From positions 62,001 to 126,000 of the forward strand of contig CAWZYM010000033.1 in assembly GCA_963966185.1 (NCBI GenBank): a DNA stretch of 64,000 bases, read 5' to 3'. Source of the stretch: Rhabditoides inermis (Eukaryota; Nematoda; Chromadorea; Rhabditida; Rhabditidae). A program made the translations under genes and the position numbers. Shown piece after piece: positions 1-11,287 of the stretch (positions within the stretch are counted from its first letter, which is position 1; each line of letters starts with the position of its first letter). The notes under the pieces were generated by a model. It had not been told where the DNA came from. It was given only the letters and a program-made list of their open reading frames with translations, and did not search any database.

Positions 1-324
1 CTCCGCCGCCAACACACCACCCAACCTCTTGTGACCCATCAGACTACAAACACATCACTCATGTGATCACTCATGCTACCCAGAGTCTACAGTAACGAAA
101 GAGAGGTTAAACTCTGGTGTTGACCAACAAAGCGGTCCCACCCCGAACTCAGGTTGGCAGTGGGATGGGGCAGACACCCCGCTGATGCACGAGAGTTGGT
201 ACTCACTGCCATTGCTGTAAGGTGGGATGACAGGTCCTGGCCTCGCACAATACTCATGAAATACTCTTGTATTCCCCAGTTCCACTCTCACCCTTTACCC
301 AAAAACAGGCGCAGCTGCCTCTAA

Positions 325-3150
325 ATGCTGTACAAAAACAACGATAAACCATACTACTTACTTAAGGAAATTCAACGTGTGCAGACAGATAGAAAGCAAA
401 CAACGGCTGATCTTCCCGGAAACACAGTTTTTACTGGAAAACGATGTGATAACAAACGATGTGTTATTTGTCCGAAAATAGAATTCAAATCACAAACAAC
501 AAGTTCATGCACTTCAATGACTATACCTACATTCAAATCAAATGATGCTAATTGTCTCTCAAAGAACTTAGTTTACCTAATAACATGCAATAAATGCAAC
601 ATGCAATATGTCGGTGAAACTAAACAAACACTCAAACAAAGAATGTCCGCGCATAGGAATAGTTTCAAAACCAACAAGTTAAACACTTTTCTTAGCAAAC
701 ATTTCAAACTCTCAGATCATGATTGCGAAGAATTCAAAATCACTATCTTGGATAATCAGTCAGAAAATTGTGTCACTGAAGTGAGATTGCAAAAAGAGCA
801 CTTCTGGATAAACTTGATTAAATCTGCATATCCGCTTGGACTGAATGATCAAATCAAAACTTTTGGAAATATCTCAGTTATTGACTTTCATAAATGTAAA
901 ATAGAAAATAATCCATTCACTAGCCTTAAAATATCGAACTCTAGAAATAAACATAAATATCGAGGAAAAAGAAGAAGGAGTATCCCTGCTTACAAAAATA
1001 CGATGACAAATTCTACAATTCTAAGTGCAGTGGAAACCCTCGAAGGAAAACAACTATATCAATACTACAATTCGCTTAACAAACATGCAATAGAAAATCT
1101 CTTGGATTACATGGTGAACGACGAAACCTATAACCTTCTGAGTAAATCTCTTCAACTCAAAGTTTTCTGTATAATTGCTAAGTCACTAGTTTCAAAGAAA
1201 ATGAACGAAATCCTACCGCAGAAATATCACAATCTGAAAGTACAATATTATGGTAAATTCATGGAAGAAATCAATTTAGCCAAGTTAATAAACAGATCAA
1301 TAAATACTTACTTCAAAACAACGGATGAGAAACACTATAAAACAAGAATTTTATACACTTATGATTTGCCAGATAGCACACAAATTATGAACTACAATAA
1401 ATTCCTACGCAATTTGACTACTGGCCAAATTAAAAGAATACTGTCATCGGCCTGTTACTGTAACCACTATCCATCGTTCATAGACTCGCACTATAAACAC
1501 ATTGTTACCGGAAATGCTAATATGATACAAAGTAATGATCTGAGAAATATTATTCTGAACGGAACAAAATATCGATCTCCTAAATCTGTAAACGATGAAG
1601 AAATTACCACAGATCTATTGCAATTAGTTACAGAACACCTAGAAAAGCTATCGACTATATATAAAATACCCGGCAACATAGTTATGGATATTGAAAACAA
1701 AATAAAAACAAAACTTTTGAAACGATATGAAGATTGCAAACCTAATTTTATAAACGAAAAGAGAATGCCACTAGAATTGAAAACGTTGCAAGACCAATTT
1801 GTAATCACATGTGTGGACAAAGCTTCTGGAAATTATGCTATCACGTGCAAAAAACTATATTTACAAATTATGAACAAAGAATTAGGATATGATCATATCA
1901 CAAACACAACCAACAATTCGAATCCAACTTACACTATCTACCAGAATGAAAAAGAAGACGAGATTATTAACAGACATCTGATAACAACTAAATCACTGAA
2001 GTTAACAACAGATGTAAATGATAAAGCTCTACCGAAAATCTATGCTATACCAAAAATGCACAAAAACCCAGTAAAGTTTCGTTTCATAACCGGAGCTTTT
2101 AACAGCAGTTTAAAACCAGTTTCACTAGAAATGCAAAAAAAACTCACCTTTTTAAAACACCATTTCATTAATTATTGTAAATCAATAACACAGCGCACAA
2201 ATATTAATCCTATCTGGTCCATAAATAACAGCTTGCAAGTTCTTGAAATGTGTAATTCGATAAAAGAGCCTAGTCAATTCAATCTGTTTTCTGCGGACTT
2301 CAGTAGCCTTTTCACAAACTTACCGCACGAATCCGTTATCAAAAATATCTTCGGATTGATTGATCTATGTTTCAAGAACAGCAAAAAAGAGTTCATTGTG
2401 GTTGGATACAAGAAAGTTTATAACAGCGCTACAGATACAAAGTCGGGAAATTCATATGATATAAGTGACATTAAATTTATGCTCGAATATATATTGAAAA
2501 ACAGTTATGCTCTCTATGGAGGATTAATTTTCAAACAAATATCCGGTATCCCTCAAGGTAATAATTGTTCACCTCTTCTAGCCGATTTGACACTATCCTT
2601 CATGGAATACACTTACGTAATGCGAAACTCGGAATATTTCCGAAATACTCAGTCAAAAATATGCAGATACATGGATGATATTCTAATCATATACAGGAAC
2701 AATTCCACTATTGTTACTAAAATAAATAGCGAAATATATCACAACTCTCTGACTCTTGAACAAACTAGTACACAGAACAAAGAAACGGAATTCTTAGATT
2801 TGAACATCAAAATGGAACATAATTCAATAACAACAGAACTCTACAATAAAACAGATGATTACTCGTTCGATGTCATCAGATACCCACACTACGAAAGTAA
2901 TATCAAGTCAAGCATTGCTATGAATCGTTTGCATGGAGAAATCATACGAATATTCAGATGTTGCACTATGAAGTCAACTTTTAAACAAAGATGCCAACAA
3001 CTGTTCAAAACTTATCTCGCAAATGGTTATACTTCTCACAAAATTACTTTTCAAATTTCAAAAACTATTCTTAGTAATAAACAATTATTATTGAAATACA
3101 AACTGAAGGCCAAAAATAAATTCAAACATTTCATTGACACACTGAATTGA
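325..3150 (+). CDS. GIY-YIG endonuclease / reverse transcriptase, intact copy 1
   Basis: This uninterrupted ORF of 941 residues begins at the ATG at 325. A cysteine cluster (CDNKRCVIC, about residues 41-49) comes first. The GIY-YIG nuclease follows at about 82-175: VYLITCNKC, then YVGET, a conserved R and H in QRMSAHR, and the distal KEHFWI and PLGLN that are usual in Penelope endonucleases. The RT lies at about 570-850: LPKIYAIPKMHK, the first catalytic aspartate in FSADFSSLFTNLP, SGIPQGNNCSPLLADL, the catalytic CRYMDDILIIY, and TEFLDLNI. The product should nick DNA and copy its own RNA by target-primed reverse transcription. All catalytic motifs are present, so this copy could be active. 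Compared with copies 2 and 3 it has a Lys for Ile change in the EMQKK segment. Confidence 0.93.
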   Translation: MLYKNNDKPYYLLKEIQRVQTDRKQTTADLPGNTVFTGKRCDNKRCVICPKIEFKSQTTSSCTSMTIPTFKSNDANCLSKNLVYLITCNKCNMQYVGETKQTLKQRMSAHRNSFKTNKLNTFLSKHFKLSDHDCEEFKITILDNQSENCVTEVRLQKEHFWINLIKSAYPLGLNDQIKTFGNISVIDFHKCKIENNPFTSLKISNSRNKHKYRGKRRRSIPAYKNTMTNSTILSAVETLEGKQLYQYYNSLNKHAIENLLDYMVNDETYNLLSKSLQLKVFCIIAKSLVSKKMNEILPQKYHNLKVQYYGKFMEEINLAKLINRSINTYFKTTDEKHYKTRILYTYDLPDSTQIMNYNKFLRNLTTGQIKRILSSACYCNHYPSFIDSHYKHIVTGNANMIQSNDLRNIILNGTKYRSPKSVNDEEITTDLLQLVTEHLEKLSTIYKIPGNIVMDIENKIKTKLLKRYEDCKPNFINEKRMPLELKTLQDQFVITCVDKASGNYAITCKKLYLQIMNKELGYDHITNTTNNSNPTYTIYQNEKEDEIINRHLITTKSLKLTTDVNDKALPKIYAIPKMHKNPVKFRFITGAFNSSLKPVSLEMQKKLTFLKHHFINYCKSITQRTNINPIWSINNSLQVLEMCNSIKEPSQFNLFSADFSSLFTNLPHESVIKNIFGLIDLCFKNSKKEFIVVGYKKVYNSATDTKSGNSYDISDIKFMLEYILKNSYALYGGLIFKQISGIPQGNNCSPLLADLTLSFMEYTYVMRNSEYFRNTQSKICRYMDDILIIYRNNSTIVTKINSEIYHNSLTLEQTSTQNKETEFLDLNIKMEHNSITTELYNKTDDYSFDVIRYPHYESNIKSSIAMNRLHGEIIRIFRCCTMKSTFKQRCQQLFKTYLANGYTSHKITFQISKTILSNKQLLLKYKLKAKNKFKHFIDTLN

Positions 3151-3495
3151 TCTCATCCCCTCTTTCTCTGCGCTCTGTCTGATCTACCGATCTGCACTAA
3201 AAGTCTATGTGACTCGCAGTCGCCGCTCTCAAATCAGTCGTGTCGCATTCCCCTCTCTCGTTAGGTTGCTCCCAATTTTTGTTGACCCCTATCCCTAAGC
3301 GTCGTAGACGATCGATAACCCTCTAGAAATATTTTCCCCTTTTTCTTGTAATACTACTTTGTACACTTGCCTACCGGTTCATCACTGATGATGGTCCCGG
3401 CTGGTAGGTTTACACATTCGGTCTGGTGGAAGGGACCGAAACCGAATGTGTACTATGATTTTTCAATGCATTACTTCTTTGAATTTCTTGTAATT
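3151..3495 (+). other. 3' region of PLE unit 1
   Basis: Non-coding sequence runs from the ORF stop to the inferred unit boundary. The same sequence follows the ORF in units 2 (6951-7295) and 3 (10986-11330). It is CT-rich just after the stop and contains the hammerhead-like module near its end. No terminal poly(A) is seen at the unit junctions. A short A-run follows the last unit at 11333, but it lies next to a T-run and may belong to the flank. Confidence 0.7.
3370..3452 (+). ncRNA. Hammerhead-ribozyme-like module, unit 1
   Basis: All three conserved strands of a hammerhead are present. CTGATGA lies at 3385-3391, GAAA at 3438-3441, and a TC cleavage dinucleotide at 3422-3423. Stem I pairs 3378-3384 with 3424-3430 (7 pairs, two G-U). 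Stem II pairs 3393-3398 with 3432-3437 (6 pairs). Stem III pairs 3411-3421 with 3442-3452 (11 pairs). A further hairpin, 3370-3375 with 3403-3408, encloses the CTGATGA strand. Hammerheads are known in Penelope-like elements. The strand order here is not the usual one, because the cleavage strand lies between the other two, so folding in cis would need a pseudoknot or kissing loops. The pairings are visible; activity is inferred. Confidence 0.6.
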
Positions 3496-4344
3496 CGATA
3501 TGGCAGTGATGCTGGGTGATTCGGGGGGAGAAATTACCCTCTCCCCAGTATGACCTGTCTTATCTTACTCGTACACTTTGGTCGCAAGACCAACCCGCGT
3601 CCCTTATGGGACGAACTTTACGTCTTTTGACGCACCCAGTCCCTTATGGGACTCTATTCGTCTTTTGACGCAACTACCCCACATATACCCCTTTTTTTTC
3701 TACTATCTTATCTATAAAGATTGTAATACGCACAAACACACAAACCAGTATGTTTCCGAACCATTTCATGTCTACAACGCCTTTTCCTGCACAAATTAGT
3801 CTGTTTGTACGCGCGAACACTAAGTGACTGATATAAGTCGCACTATGACCCAAGTCTGTGAACACTGATCCTCGGATCTCCTCTTGCACCAATCAATGAA
3901 CACTAGATGTGCTTGCCGGTTGGCAGGTTGGAGCGCAAAGCACATCACGATGAACACTCAAGCGAACAATCGGTGTGGGCAGCGGGATCAAAGAACACTC
4001 GCGGTCGATCACTCGCCTCTCTCTCCGCCGCCAACACACCACCCAACCTCTTGTGACCCATCAGACTACAAACACATCACTCATGTGATCACTCATGCTA
4101 CCCAGAGTCTACAGTAACGAAAGAGAGGTTAAACTCTGGTGTTGACCAACAAAGCGGTCCCACCCCGAACTCAGGTTGGCAGTGGGATGGGGCAGACACC
4201 CCGCTGATGCACGAGAGTTGGTACTCACTGCCATTGCTGTAAGGTGGGATGACAGGTCCTGGCCTCGCACAATACTCATGAAATACTCTTGTATTCCCCA
4301 GTTCCACTCTCACCCTTTACCCAAAAACAGGCGCAGCTGCCAAA
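3496..4344 (+). other. 5' leader of PLE unit 2
   Basis: This non-coding leader begins at the inferred unit boundary and ends at the start of coding similarity. It carries the hairpin run at 3578-3670. The same leader precedes copy 3 (7296-8145), and its last part precedes copy 1 (1-324). A 71-codon minus-strand ORF (4098-4313) is repeated in each leader but has no recognisable domain. I treat it as incidental. Confidence 0.65.
3578..3670 (+). repeat. Run of small hairpins in PLE leader, unit 2
   Basis: Five short perfect hairpins follow one another. TTGGTC-GCAA-GACCAA (3578-3593) has a GNRA tetraloop. Then a pair is repeated twice: GTCCC-TTAT-GGGAC (3599-3612 and 3639-3652), each followed by CGTC-TTTT-GACG (3621-3632 and 3659-3670). 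The repeat period is about 40 bp. The identical arrangement occurs at 7378-7470. A structured RNA leader is the likeliest role; this is inferred. Confidence 0.65.
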
Positions 4345-6950
4345 AACAACAAAAACAACGATAAACCATACTACTTACTTAAGGAAATTCAACGTGTGCA
4401 GACAGATAGAAAGCAAACAACGGCTGATCTTCCCGGAAACACAGTTTTTACTGGAAAACGATGTGATAACAAACGATGTGTTATTTGTCCGAAAATAGAA
4501 TTCAAATCACAAACAACAAGTTTTTTGAAGAATTCAAAATCACTATCTTGGATAATCAGTCAGAAAATTGTGTCACTGAAGTGAGATTGCAAAAAGAGCA
4601 CTTCTGGATAAACTTGATTAAATCTGCATATCCGCTTGGACTGAATGATCAAATCAAAACTTTTGGAAATATCTCAGTTATTGACTTTCATAAATGTAAA
4701 ATAGAAAATAATCCATTCACTAGCCTTAAAATATCGAACTCTAGAAATAAACATAAATATCGAGGAAAAAGAAGAAGGAGTATCCCTGCTTACAAAAATA
4801 CGATGACAAATTCTACAATTCTAAGTGCAGTGGAAACCCTCGAAGGAAAACAACTATATCAATACTACAATTCGCTTAACAAACATGCAATAGAAAATCT
4901 CTTGGATTACATGGTGAACGACGAAACCTATAACCTTCTGAGTAAATCTCTTCAACTCAAAGTTTTCTGTATAATTGCTAAGTCACTAGTTTCAAAGAAA
5001 ATGAACGAAATCCTACCGCAGAAATATCACAATCTGAAAGTACAATATTATGGTAAATTCATGGAAGAAATCAATTTAGCCAAGTTAATAAACAGATCAA
5101 TAAATACTTACTTCAAAACAACGGATGAGAAACACTATAAAACAAGAATTTTATACACTTATGATTTGCCAGATAGCACACAAATTATGAACTACAATAA
5201 ATTCCTACGCAATTTGACTACTGGCCAAATTAAAAGAATACTGTCATCGGCCTGTTACTGTAACCACTATCCATCGTTCATAGACTCGCACTATAAACAC
5301 ATTGTTACCGGAAATGCTAATATGATACAAAGTAATGATCTGAGAAATATTATTCTGAACGGAACAAAATATCGATCTCCTAAATCTGTAAACGATGAAG
5401 AAATTACCACAGATCTATTGCAATTAGTTACAGAACACCTAGAAAAGCTATCGACTATATATAAAATACCCGGCAACATAGTTATGGATATTGAAAACAA
5501 AATAAAAACAAAACTTTTGAAACGATATGAAGATTGCAAACCTAATTTTATAAACGAAAAGAGAATGCCACTAGAATTGAAAACGTTGCAAGACCAATTT
5601 GTAATCACATGTGTGGACAAAGCTTCTGGAAATTATGCTATCACGTGCAAAAAACTATATTTACAAATTATGAACAAAGAATTAGGATATGATCATATCA
5701 CAAACACAACCAACAATTCGAATCCAACTTACACTATCTACCAGAATGAAAAAGAAGACGAGATTATTAACAGACATCTGATAACAACTAAATCACTGAA
5801 GTTAACAACAGATGTAAATGATAAAGCTCTACCGAAAATCTATGCTATACCAAAAATGCACAAAAACCCAGTAAAGTTTCGTTTCATAACCGGAGCTTTT
5901 AACAGCAGTTTAAAACCAGTTTCACTAGAAATGCAAAAAATACTCACCTTTTTAAAACACCATTTCATTAATTATTGTAAATCAATAACACAGCGCACAA
6001 ATATTAATCCTATCTGGTCCATAAATAACAGCTTGCAAGTTCTTGAAATGTGTAATTCGATAAAAGAGCCTAGTCAATTCAATCTGTTTTCTGCGGACTT
6101 CAGTAGCCTTTTCACAAACTTACCGCACGAATCCGTTATCAAAAATATCTTCGGATTGATTGATCTATGTTTCAAGAACAGCAAAAAAGAGTTCATTGTG
6201 GTTGGATACAAGAAAGTTTATAACAGCGCTACAGATACAAAGTCGGGAAACTCATATGATATAAGTGACATTAAATTTATGCTCGAATATATATTGAAAA
6301 ACAGTTATGCTCTCTATGGAGGATTAATTTTCAAACAAATATCCGGTATCCCTCAAGGTAATAATTGTTCACCTCTTCTAGCCGATTTGACACTATCCTT
6401 CATGGAATACACTTACGTAATGCGAAACTCGGAATATTTCCGAAATACTCAGTCAAAAATATGCAGATACATGGATGATATTCTAATCATATACAGGAAC
6501 AATTCCACTATTGTTACTAAAATAAATAGCGAAATATATCACAACTCTCTGACTCTTGAACAAACTAGTACACAGAACAAAGAAACGGAATTCTTAGATT
6601 TGAACATCAAAATGGAACATAATTCAATAACAACAGAACTCTACAATAAAACAGATGATTACTCGTTCGATGTCATCAGATACCCACACTACGAAAGTAA
6701 TATCAAGTCAAGCATTGCTATGAATCGTTTGCATGGAGAAATCATACGAATATTCAGATGTTGCACTATGAAGTCAACTTTTAAACAAAGATGCCAACAA
6801 CTGTTCAAAACTTATCTCGCAAATGGTTATACTTCTCACAAAATTACTTTTCAAATTTCAAAAACTATTCTTAGTAATAAACAATTATTATTGAAATACA
6901 AACTGAAGGCCAAAAATAAATTCAAACATTTCATTGACACACTGAATTGA
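4345..6950 (+). pseudogene. PLE copy 2, start and endonuclease core deleted
   Basis: This is the same coding sequence as copy 1, but with two lesions. The start codon region is replaced by an A/C-rich segment around 4340-4357 and is 5 bp shorter. A 217-bp deletion at about 4521-4526 removes the GIY-YIG core (equivalent to about 509-726 of copy 1) and shifts the frame. The RT reading frame is open from 4476 to the normal stop at 6950 and keeps PQGNNCSPLLADL and YMDD. It could make an RT-only protein if translation began internally. As a whole element it is non-autonomous. Confidence 0.85.
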
Positions 6951-7169
6951 TCTCATCCCCTCTTTCTCTGCGCTCTGTCTGATCTACCGATCTGCACTAA
7001 AAGTCTATGTGACTCGCAGTCGCCGCTCTCAAATCAGTCGTGTCGCATTCCCCTCTCTCGTTAGGTTGCTCCCAATTTTTGTTGACCCCTATCCCTAAGC
7101 GTCGTAGACGATCGATAACCCTCTAGAAATATTTTCCCCTTTTTCTTGTAATACTACTTTGTACGCTTG

Positions 7170-7252
7170 CCTACCGGTTCATCACTGATGATGGTCCCGG
7201 CTGGTAGGTTTACACATTCGGTCTGGTGGAAGGGACCGAAACCGAATGTGTA
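7170..7252 (+). ncRNA. Hammerhead-ribozyme-like module, unit 2
   Basis: This is the second copy of the module in unit 1. CTGATGA lies at 7185-7191 and GAAA at 7238-7241, and the three pairing segments are identical. The only nearby change is a G for A at 7165, outside the pairings. Conservation in all three units fits either selection or recent duplication and cannot separate them. Confidence 0.58.
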
Positions 7253-7377
7253 CTATGATTTTTCAATGCATTACTTCTTTGAATTTCTTGTAATTCGATA
7301 TGGCAGTGATGCTGGGTGATTCGGGGGGAGAAATTACCCTCTCCCCAGTATGACCTGTCTTATCTTACTCGTACACT

Positions 7378-7470
7378 TTGGTCGCAAGACCAACCCGCGT
7401 CCCTTATGGGACGAACTTTACGTCTTTTGACGCACCCAGTCCCTTATGGGACTCTATTCGTCTTTTGACG
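7378..7470 (+). repeat. Run of small hairpins in PLE leader, unit 3
   Basis: This is an exact repeat of the hairpin run in unit 2: one GCAA-loop hairpin, then two GTCCC/GGGAC hairpins, each followed by a CGTC/GACG hairpin. It lies in the leader of copy 3, about 670 bases before its start codon. Confidence 0.65.
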
Positions 7471-8145
7471 CAACTACCCCACATATACCCCTTTTTTTCT
7501 ACTATCTTATCTATAAAGATTGTAATACGCACAAACACACAAACCAGTATGTTTCCGAACCATTTCATGTCTACAACGCCTTTTCCTGCACAAATTAGTC
7601 TGTTTGTACGCGCGAACACTAAGTGACTGATATAAGTCGCACTATGACCCAAGTCTGTGAACACTGATCCTCGGATCTCCTCTTGCACCAATCAATGAAC
7701 ACTAGATGTGCTTGCCGGTTGGCAGGTTGGAGCGCAAAGCACATCACGATGAACACTCAAGCGAACAATCGGTGTGGGCAGCGGGATCAAAGAACACTCG
7801 CGGTCGATCACTCGCCTCTCTCTCCGCCGCCAACACACCACCCGACCTCTTGTGACCCATCAGACTACAAACACATCACTCATGTGATCACTCATGCTAC
7901 CCAGAGTCTACAGTAACGAAAGAGAGGTTAAACTCTGGTGTTGACCAACAAAGCGGTCCCACCCCGAACTCAGGTTGGCAGTGGGATGGGGCAGACACCC
8001 CGCTGATGCACGAGAGTTGGTACTCACTGCCATTGCTGTAAGGTGGGATGACAGGTCCTGGCCTCGCACAATACTCATGAAATACTCTTGTATTCCCCAG
8101 TTCCACTCTCACCCTTTACCCAAAAACAGGCGCAGCTGCCTCTAA

Positions 8146-10985
8146 ATGCTGTACAAAAACAACGATAAACCATACTACTTACTTAAGGAAATTCAACGTG
8201 TGCAGACAGATAGAAAGCAAACAACGGCTGATCTTCCCGGAAACACAGTTTTTACTGGAAAACGATGTGATAACAAACGATGTGTTATTTGTCCGAAAAT
8301 AGAATTCAAATCACAAACAACAAGTTCATGCACTTCAATGACTATACCTACATTCAAATCAAATGATGCTAATTGTCTCTCAAAGAACTTAGTTTACCTA
8401 ATAACATGCAATAAATGCAACATGCAATATGTCGGTGAAACTAAACAAACACTCAAACAAAGAATGTCCGCGCATAGGAATAGTTTCAAAACCAACAAGT
8501 TAAACACTTTTCTTAGCAAACATTTCAAACTCTCAGATCATGATTGCGAAGAATTCAAAATCACTATCTTGGATAATCAGTCAGAAAATTGTGTCACTGA
8601 AGTGAGATTGCAAAAAGAGCACTTCTGGATAAACTTGATTAAATCTGCATATCCGCTTGGACTGAATGATCAAATCAAAACTTTTGGAAATATCTCAGTT
8701 ATTGACTTTCATAAATGTAAAATAGAAAATAATCCATTCACTAGCCTTAAAATATCGAACTCTAGAAATAAACATAAATATCGAGGAAAAAGAAGAAGGA
8801 GTATCCCTGCTTACAAAAATACGATGACAAATTCTACAATTCTAAGTGCAGTGGAAACCCTCGAAGGAAAACAACTATATCAATACTACAATTCGCTTAA
8901 CAAACATGCAATAGAAAATCTCTTGGATTACATGGTGAACGACGAAACCTATAACCTTCTGAGTAAATCTCTTCAACTCAAAGTTTTCTGTATAATTGCT
9001 AAGTCACTAGTTTCAAAGAAAATGAACGAAATCCTACCGCAGAAATATCACAATCTGAAAGTACAATATTATGGTAAATTCATGGAAGAAATCAATTTAG
9101 CCAAGTTAATAAACAGATCAATAAATACTTACTTCAAAACAACGGATGAGAAACACTATAAAACAAGAATTTTATACACTTATGATTTGCCAGATAGCAC
9201 ACAAATTATGAACTACAATAAATTCCTACGCAATTTGACTACTGGCCAAATTAAAAGAATACTGTCATCGGCCTGTTACTGTAACCACTATCCATCGTTC
9301 ATAGACTCGCACTATAAACACATTGTTACCGGAAATGCTAATATGATACAAAGTAATGATCTGAGAAATATTATTCTGAACGGAACAAAATATCGATCTC
9401 CTAAATCTGTAAACGATGAAGAAATTACCACAGATCTATTGCAATTAGTTACAGAACACCTAGAAAAGCTATCGACTATATATAAAATACCCGGCAACAT
9501 AGTTATGGATATTGAAAACAAAATAAAAACAAAACTTTTGAAACGATATGAAGATTGCAAACCTAATTTTATAAACGAAAAGAGAATGCCACTAGAATTG
9601 AAAACGTTGCAAGACCAATTTGTAATCACATGTGTGGACAAAGCTTCTGGAAATTATGCTATCACGTGCAAAAAACTATATTTACAAATTATGAACAAAG
9701 AATTAGGATATGATCATATCACAAACACAACCAACAATTCGAATCCAACTTACACTATCTACCAGAATGAAAAAGAAGACGAGATTATTAACAGACATCT
9801 GATAACAACTAAATCACTGAAGTTAACAACAGATGTAAATGATAAAGCTCTACCGAAAATCTATGCTATACCAAAAATGCACAAAAACCCAGTAAAGTTT
9901 CGTTTCATAACCGGAGCTTTTAACAGCAGTTTAAAACCAGTTTCACTAGAAATGCAAAAAATACTCACCTTTTTAAAACACCATTTCATTAATTATTGTA
10001 AATCAATAACACAGCGCACAAATATTAATCCTATCTGGTCCATAAATAACAGCTTGCAAGTTCTTGAAATGTGTAATTCGATAAAAGAGCCTAGTCAATT
10101 CAATCTGTTTTCTGCGGACTTCAGTAGCCTTTTCACAAACTTACCGCACGAATCCGTTATCAAAAATATCTTCGGATTGATTGATCTATGTTTCAAGAAC
10201 AGCAAAAAAGAGTTCATTGTGGTTGGATACAAGAAAGTTTATTACAGCGCTACAGATACAAACTCGGGAAATTCATATGATATAAGTGACATTAAATTTA
10301 TGCTCGAATATATATTGAAAAACAGTTATGCTCTCTATGGAGGATTAATTTTCAAACAAATATCCGGTATCCCTCAAGGTAATAATTGTTCACCTCTAAT
10401 TGTTCACCTCTTCTAGCCGATTTGACACTATCCTTCATGGAATACACTTACGTAATGCGAAACTCGGAATATTTCCGAAATACTCAGTCAAAAATATGCA
10501 GATACATGGATGATATTCTAATCATATACAGGAACAATTCCACTATTGTTTCTAAAATAAATAGCGAAATATATCACAACTCTCTGACTCTTGAACAAAC
10601 TAGTACACAGAACAAAGAAACGGAATTCTTAGATTTGAACATCAAAATGGAACATAATTCAATAACAACAGAACTCTACAATAAAACAGATGATTACTCG
10701 TTCGATGTCATCAGATACCCACACTACGAAAGTAATATCAAGTCAAGCATTGCTATGAATCGTTTGCATGGAGAAATCATACGAATATTCAGATGTTGCA
10801 CTATGAAGTCAACTTTTAAACAAAGATGCCAACAACTGTTCAAAACTTATCTCGCAAATGGTTATACTTCTCACAAAATTACTTTTCAAATTTCAAAAAC
10901 TATTCTTAGTAATAAACAATTATTATTGAAATACAAACTGAAGGCCAAAAATAAATTCAAACATTTCATTGACACACTGAATTGA
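8146..10985 (+). pseudogene. PLE copy 3, RT broken by a 14-bp duplication
   Basis: Start codon, cysteine cluster and complete GIY-YIG domain match copy 1. The frame is broken just after the NNCSPL part of the RT by a tandem duplication of 14 bases at about 10384-10411. Translation then stops at 10416 after 756 residues. The rest of the RT, including YMDD, continues in another frame to 10985. The product would keep the nuclease but lack the catalytic YMDD. Small substitutions include VYYSATDTN for VYNSATDTK. The lesion looks like replication slippage or template switching between 8-14 base repeats. Confidence 0.88.
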
Positions 10986-11204
10986 TCTCATCCCCTCTTT
11001 CTCTGCGCTCTGTCTGATCTACCGATCTGCACTAAAAGTCTATGTGACTCGCAGTCGCCGCTCTCAAATCAGTCGTGTCGCATTCCCCTCTCTCGTTAGG
11101 TTGCTCCCAATTTTTGTTGACCCCTATCCCTAAGCGTCGTAGACGATCGATAACCCTCTAGAAATATTTTCCCCTTTTTCTTGTAATACTACTTTGTACA
11201 CTTG

Positions 11205-11287
11205 CCTACCGGTTCATCACTGATGATGGTCCCGGCTGGTAGGTTTACACATTCGGTCTGGTGGAAGGGACCGAAACCGAATGTGTA
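11205..11287 (+). ncRNA. Hammerhead-ribozyme-like module, unit 3
   Basis: This is the third copy of the module. CTGATGA lies at 11220-11226 and GAAA at 11273-11276. It lies 43 bases before the right edge of the array (11330), which shows the module belongs near the 3' end of the unit as defined here. Confidence 0.58.

Noticed and set aside
1491..1820. 109-codon minus-strand ORF repeated in each Penelope copy
   Set aside because: It is antisense to the RT coding sequence and identical because the copies are identical. It has no independent motif.
4098..4313. 71-codon minus-strand ORF in each leader (also 76-291 and 7897-8112)
   Set aside because: It has no domain, and its conservation is explained by the near identity of the units.
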